Below are positions 61,097 to 64,000 of a DNA stretch of 64,000 bases, in pieces. Position 1 is the stretch's first letter. Every line of letters begins with the position of its first letter. The notes beneath the pieces are model-generated. The model was given only the letters and a program-made list of their open reading frames with translations, had not been told where the DNA came from and did not search any database. This stretch comes from Pyxidicoccus trucidator (GTDB lineage Bacteria; Myxococcota; Myxococcia; Myxococcales; Myxococcaceae). The position numbers and the translations under genes were made by a program. The DNA is taken from assembly GCF_010894435.1 (NCBI RefSeq), contig NZ_JAAIXZ010000004.1:1-64000 (forward strand), written 5' to 3'.

Positions 61097-61662
61097 GCCT
61101 CCGCTCGGGGCGGCCCCCGCCTGGCCGCCCCGCGCCGGAGCCCGGAGCTGCTGCCCGGATGTTGTTGCAGCTGTGTGGCGACAAATGGCGCGCCGCGTCT
61201 GGTGGTTTCCCCTCATGCGCGCCACGAGTTGGCGGTCTCTCCTGCGGGAATCCCTTATCTATTTCATGGTTGGGATTGGGGCTCGCAATGACAAATTCGC
61301 AAATCACATACCCCAAGAGCCCTGAAATCTAGCGTTGGTGGAAAACTGTCCAGCGATGTCGGGTTTTCCCGAACTGCACTTGCAGTCGCAGTTGCCATCC
61401 GTAGGATTCCCGACCATCCAAGGCAGGCATCGCCGCGCTTTCTGGCTTGGATGCATGAGGGGGTTCCATCACGTCATCACCCAGGCTGACCAGGCTGGCC
61501 GAGGCCGGCCCGGTCACGCGTGTGCGTTCGCAGTGCCGTAGCCCGGTCCCCGCCGTCTGAGGGGCCGGAACGCCATGGACGGGTCTGCCTGCTCTCGAGC
61601 GGGGAGGCACGGGAGTGATCTGCCCTCTGTACACGACCCGCTGTACGAAGAGGTGGAATGAA
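61097..61662. other. intergenic region with hairpin and AT-rich promoter-like stretch
   Basis: About 565 bp without a gene. CGGGGCGGCC (61106-61115) pairs with GGCCGCCCCG (61123-61132), a strong hairpin with no T tract that may stop the oxygenase transcript. Around 61245-61335 the DNA is visibly AT-richer and is the most likely place of a promoter for the tandem secreted genes. No small ORF was convincing. Confidence 0.5.
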
Positions 61663-62835
61663 ATGAAGAAGCTGTTCCTGAATTCGTGTCTGGGCATGGC
61701 CCTCGCCGGCTCGCTGTGTAGCGGTGTGGCGGCCGCGTATCCCATCTCCCCGACGAAGGCCCCTGTCACCGTCATCCAGGACCCTTCGCTCCTGAGCACC
61801 TTCACGCTGGCGTATGACAATGCCAACACCAGCACTGTGTATTACGCCCCCAAGGGAGGCCGCACGGCGACGATGAACGGCATGCCGCTGATTGGCTACG
61901 CCGTGCTCTCCAACGGCGAGGGCATCCTGAACGCGCAGATGGAGTACGGCGTGTTCGGCTCGGACAAGACGAAGCTGTTCAACGCCATCCGGGCCGCCGG
62001 CAAGGTGCCCGTACAGTGGCCGTTCCGCAAGACGAAGATCATCCCCCTGACGCCCGGCATCAACCTGGATACGGGCGAGGAGTTCTGCGAGACCTTCGAG
62101 GACCCGGTGACGGGTGAGATGGTCGAGGAGTGCAGCGGCACCATCTACCGTGAAATCGAGTACTCGCAGAAGGGGCCCGCGCTCGGGGAGAACCTGGCCA
62201 TCACCGCGCTCCTGTCGCGCAACGGCTCCATCGTCTTCGAGACGCTGCTCCGTCAGGGCAACGCGCTGCAGATGAACGTGGAGGCGGAGTTCCTGGAGGC
62301 GGGCACGGCCTTCACCGCCACCGTCACCGTGAAGTACGAGAAGCTGTTCCAGAACTTCCACGCGTACGCCGGTGCCAAGGGCTTCCTGTGGAAGGCGGAG
62401 CTGGAGACTTTCTGGCGCCGCGAGGGCCTGTGCGTCGGCCGTCCGCCCACCGACTGCGGCATCTGGGTGGAGTACCGGGACCAGTTCGGCAACGTGGTCA
62501 CCACGCCGACCATCGACCCGAACAACGCCGCGCAGCAGACCGCGGTGTTCCAGTCCATCGAGCGGTTCGTCCAGAGCATCTCCGAGCAGATGCTGGCCCC
62601 CATGACGCCGCAGCTCGCGCCGGTGACCACGGGCACGCCCTCTGTCGGCTTCCGGGTCAGCGCCAAGTTCGAGAGCCAGCACAAGAGCGTCAACTTCACC
62701 CGCACGTTCACCAGCCCCAACGCCGTCAACGTGGGCTACACCACGTTCCCGGTGTCCATCGGCTGCGTGAAGATTACGCCTGAGCGGGACGTCATCCGGC
62801 ACCTCGGCGGGGACTGCGGCCTGTACTGGCAGTAG
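61663..62835 (+). CDS. secreted protein of unknown function (first of a tandem set)
   Basis: A 390-residue protein with a signal peptide (LGMALAGSLCSGVAAAY, about 10-26). The mature chain is strand-rich: FTLAYDNANTSTVYYAPKGG, IGYAVLSNGEGILNAQMEYG, LAITALLSRNGSIVFETLLR, FTATVTVKYEKLFQNFHAYA, FRVSAKFESQHKSVNFTRTF. Single Cys pairs are present (EEFCETFEDPVT ... VEECSG; EGLCVGRPPTDCG). No known family was recognised. Followed by a strong terminator and then by two more secreted genes with a similar N-terminal motif. Confidence 0.84.
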   Translation: MKKLFLNSCLGMALAGSLCSGVAAAYPISPTKAPVTVIQDPSLLSTFTLAYDNANTSTVYYAPKGGRTATMNGMPLIGYAVLSNGEGILNAQMEYGVFGSDKTKLFNAIRAAGKVPVQWPFRKTKIIPLTPGINLDTGEEFCETFEDPVTGEMVEECSGTIYREIEYSQKGPALGENLAITALLSRNGSIVFETLLRQGNALQMNVEAEFLEAGTAFTATVTVKYEKLFQNFHAYAGAKGFLWKAELETFWRREGLCVGRPPTDCGIWVEYRDQFGNVVTTPTIDPNNAAQQTAVFQSIERFVQSISEQMLAPMTPQLAPVTTGTPSVGFRVSAKFESQHKSVNFTRTFTSPNAVNVGYTTFPVSIGCVKITPERDVIRHLGGDCGLYWQ

Positions 62836-62855
62836 GCAACGCGCGTTCGACGTTC

Positions 62856-62893
62856 GCCCCGGGGGCAGCGGCGTGAGCTGCCCCCGGGGCTTT
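62856..62893 (+). terminator. intrinsic terminator within the secreted-protein cluster
   Basis: GCCCCGGGGGCAG (62856-62868) pairs perfectly with CTGCCCCCGGGGC (62878-62890), 13 bp, followed by TTT. It lies between the first and second secreted genes, so they are probably separate or attenuated transcription units. Confidence 0.85.
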
Positions 62894-62931
62894 CGACCCA
62901 CCCTTTGCTGTCCATCCTCTCGAGGCAATCA

Positions 62932-63732
62932 ATGAGTTTCTGGGGCGCAGTGGCACTGGTTGTGACGGTAGGTTCGGCGAGCGGAGCCGCGCCCGCGGGC
63001 CGTGTCGTCAATACCGAAGATGCGGTGTATTTCGAGTCGACCGCGGCCGGGCAGCAGGGAATCGTCTGGGTCTACCCGAAGACGAAGACGGTGGTGAAGC
63101 GCTTCCCGGCGGACACCACCTACCTGCAGGTCGACCGGCTCCTCCGGGACGTGCAGCTCCCGGCGAACCCGGGCACGGTGCACCCGAGCTGGGAGGGCAA
63201 GCAGGCCCTGTTCTACCAGGTGGTTTCGCAGAACGAGTGCGTCCTCAAGCTCAGGACGGAGATGCGCTTCGTCCAGCAGATGTTGATGGCGAAGGGCGTG
63301 ACGGTTCAGGGCACGCAGCGAAGCGCCATCTGCACCTTCACCTTCAAGCTCCGCAACGAGACGGCGGACATGGTGCGGCAGCTGGAGGCGGAGGCAGCGG
63401 CGGGCACGCTGGTCCAGCATGTCTTCGGGTTGGAGCTGAGCACCGCCTCCGGTGCGCCGCTGCCCTGGGCGTCGCTCCACTCCTCGCTGGTGGGTGGGGG
63501 CGTGGGGGTGGGCGTCTCCAGGAACACCGAGCTGGCGGCCTTCGAGCTGGGCCTGCTCGGCGCGGTGTCGCCGCTGGTGCAGCAGCCCGCCGAGGTGCGG
63601 CAGGCGTTCCTGACGAGCGCGCTGCAGACGCTGTTCGACTGGGACCAGGTCTCGCTCGAGGTGCAGCTGCGCGCGACCGCTCCGACGGGGCAGTACGAGT
63701 TCCCCGGCACGACGCAGACCATCCCCCTCTAG
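62932..63732 (+). CDS. secreted protein of unknown function (second of the tandem set)
   Basis: A 266-residue protein with an N-terminal signal peptide (FWGAVALVVTVGSASGAA). The mature part shows DAVYFESTAAGQQGIVWVYP, LQVDRLLRDVQLPANPGTVH, one Cys pair (NECVLKL, SAICTFTF), a helical MVRQLEAEAAAGTLVQHVFG and, near the C-terminus, FDWDQVSLEVQLRATAP. No domain was recognised. Its start lies 41 nt after the terminator. The neighbouring genes encode proteins with a similar 'STxYYxPKxxxxA'-like strand near the N-terminus. Confidence 0.82.
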   Translation: MSFWGAVALVVTVGSASGAAPAGRVVNTEDAVYFESTAAGQQGIVWVYPKTKTVVKRFPADTTYLQVDRLLRDVQLPANPGTVHPSWEGKQALFYQVVSQNECVLKLRTEMRFVQQMLMAKGVTVQGTQRSAICTFTFKLRNETADMVRQLEAEAAAGTLVQHVFGLELSTASGAPLPWASLHSSLVGGGVGVGVSRNTELAAFELGLLGAVSPLVQQPAEVRQAFLTSALQTLFDWDQVSLEVQLRATAPTGQYEFPGTTQTIPL

Positions 63733-63768
63733 GCGCGTGGTCCTCACTCCCTCCCCGAGCGCACTCCC

Positions 63769-64000
63769 ATGAGTCGAAACCCCCTTCACCGAAGCCTGGG
63801 CTTCCAGGCCCCGCGCATGCTGCTGCTGGCCGGACTGGTGCTGGCCACGAGCGCCGTCGCGCAGGTCCAGGTCGCTCCCGTCAGCCCCATCCACAACGAG
63901 GACGGCAAAATCGTCGGCTTCAACACGAACGAGCCGAGCACCTACTTCCTGCTTCCCAGCGCCTACCTGAAGGCCGAGCGGCAGACGCCGCCCGCCGCGT
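63769..64000 (+). CDS. secreted protein of unknown function, 5' part (cut by window edge)
   Basis: The ATG at 63769 opens a frame without stop to the end of the window, coding for a signal peptide (RMLLLAGLVLATSAVAQ) and then PVSPIHNEDGKIVGFNTNEP and STYFLLPSAYLKAERQTPPA. The layout (signal peptide, then an aromatic strand ending in Pro-x-x-x) is like the two preceding genes, so it is probably a third member of the tandem set. Confidence 0.72.
   Translation, partial: MSRNPLHRSLGFQAPRMLLLAGLVLATSAVAQVQVAPVSPIHNEDGKIVGFNTNEPSTYFLLPSAYLKAERQTPPAA

Noticed and set aside
1-64000. CRISPR arrays and tRNA genes
   Set aside because: No regularly spaced direct repeats and no cloverleaf-like sequence with a recognisable T-loop GGTTCGAATCC context were seen.

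Overview
The window looks like chromosomal DNA of a myxobacterium, most likely a Cystobacterineae member close to Myxococcus, Corallococcus or Pyxidicoccus. This is inferred from the very GC-rich, GC3-biased codon use, the dense run of secreted and lipid-anchored proteins, several TonB-dependent receptors, and remnants of a DUF2381 gene, a family known from Myxococcus. It opens in the 3' end of a 5S rRNA gene with its terminator. No tRNA or CRISPR array was seen.

Layout. 1-4.9 kb: quinone oxidoreductase and small housekeeping or hypothetical genes (SlyX, TPR proteins, a DUF2007-like zinc-ribbon protein). 5.0-9.4 kb (minus strand): a His-rich membrane protein, a TonB-dependent receptor and two mutually related lipoproteins joined by 4-nt overlaps, read here as a probable metal-acquisition operon. 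9.6-16.2 kb: GlpD, a subtilisin-like lipoprotein protease, an ECF sigma/anti-sigma pair and an acyltransferase. 16.3-20.6 kb: a SARP-type ATPase regulator divergent from an FAD monooxygenase whose promoter carries two heptamers 11 bp apart. 20.65-22.7 kb: a BlaI-type repressor with two palindromic operators, overlapping an M56 metallopeptidase fused to a lytic transglycosylase domain. 22.8-30.4 kb: a 1170-residue LamG/CxxCH protein, a PPC-crystallin-phosphoesterase protein and a second TonB-type receptor. 30.5-34.7 kb: a LysR regulator divergent from an S9 peptidase, then a lipoprotein.

34.7-42.8 kb is an accessory, decayed region: a frameshifted and truncated DUF2652 gene; a KAP P-loop NTPase of clearly lower GC (about 50-55 % in the 60-base lines counted by hand) flanked by non-coding stretches; an M57 metalloprotease; two small Cys-containing lipoproteins, one with a duplicated Cys module; an orphan gene 3' end abutting an IS21-like remnant; an NTF2-like gene; and fragments of a DUF2381-type gene pair. 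42.8-45.5 kb: a small oxidoreductase set (6-phosphogluconate-dehydrogenase-like, SDR) with a divergent AraC regulator. 45.5-50.8 kb: five secreted proteins of unknown role, one with peptidoglycan-binding repeats. 51-53.8 kb: an MBL hydrolase divergent from a LysR regulator around a 9-bp inverted repeat, then an SDR. 53.8-58.2 kb: a lipoprotein, a TonB-dependent receptor carrying its own TonB-like domain, and a small membrane protein. 58.4-61.1 kb: MltA, a 40-codon OsmC-tail mini-gene and an isopenicillin-N-synthase-like oxygenase. 61.6-64 kb: three tandem secreted proteins of unknown function, the last cut by the window edge.

The parts most likely to repay attention are the BlaI/M56-transglycosylase module, the proposed metal operon with paired lipoproteins, the SARP promoter, the low-GC KAP island and the tandem unknown secreted proteins at the end. 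All functions are read from sequence alone.
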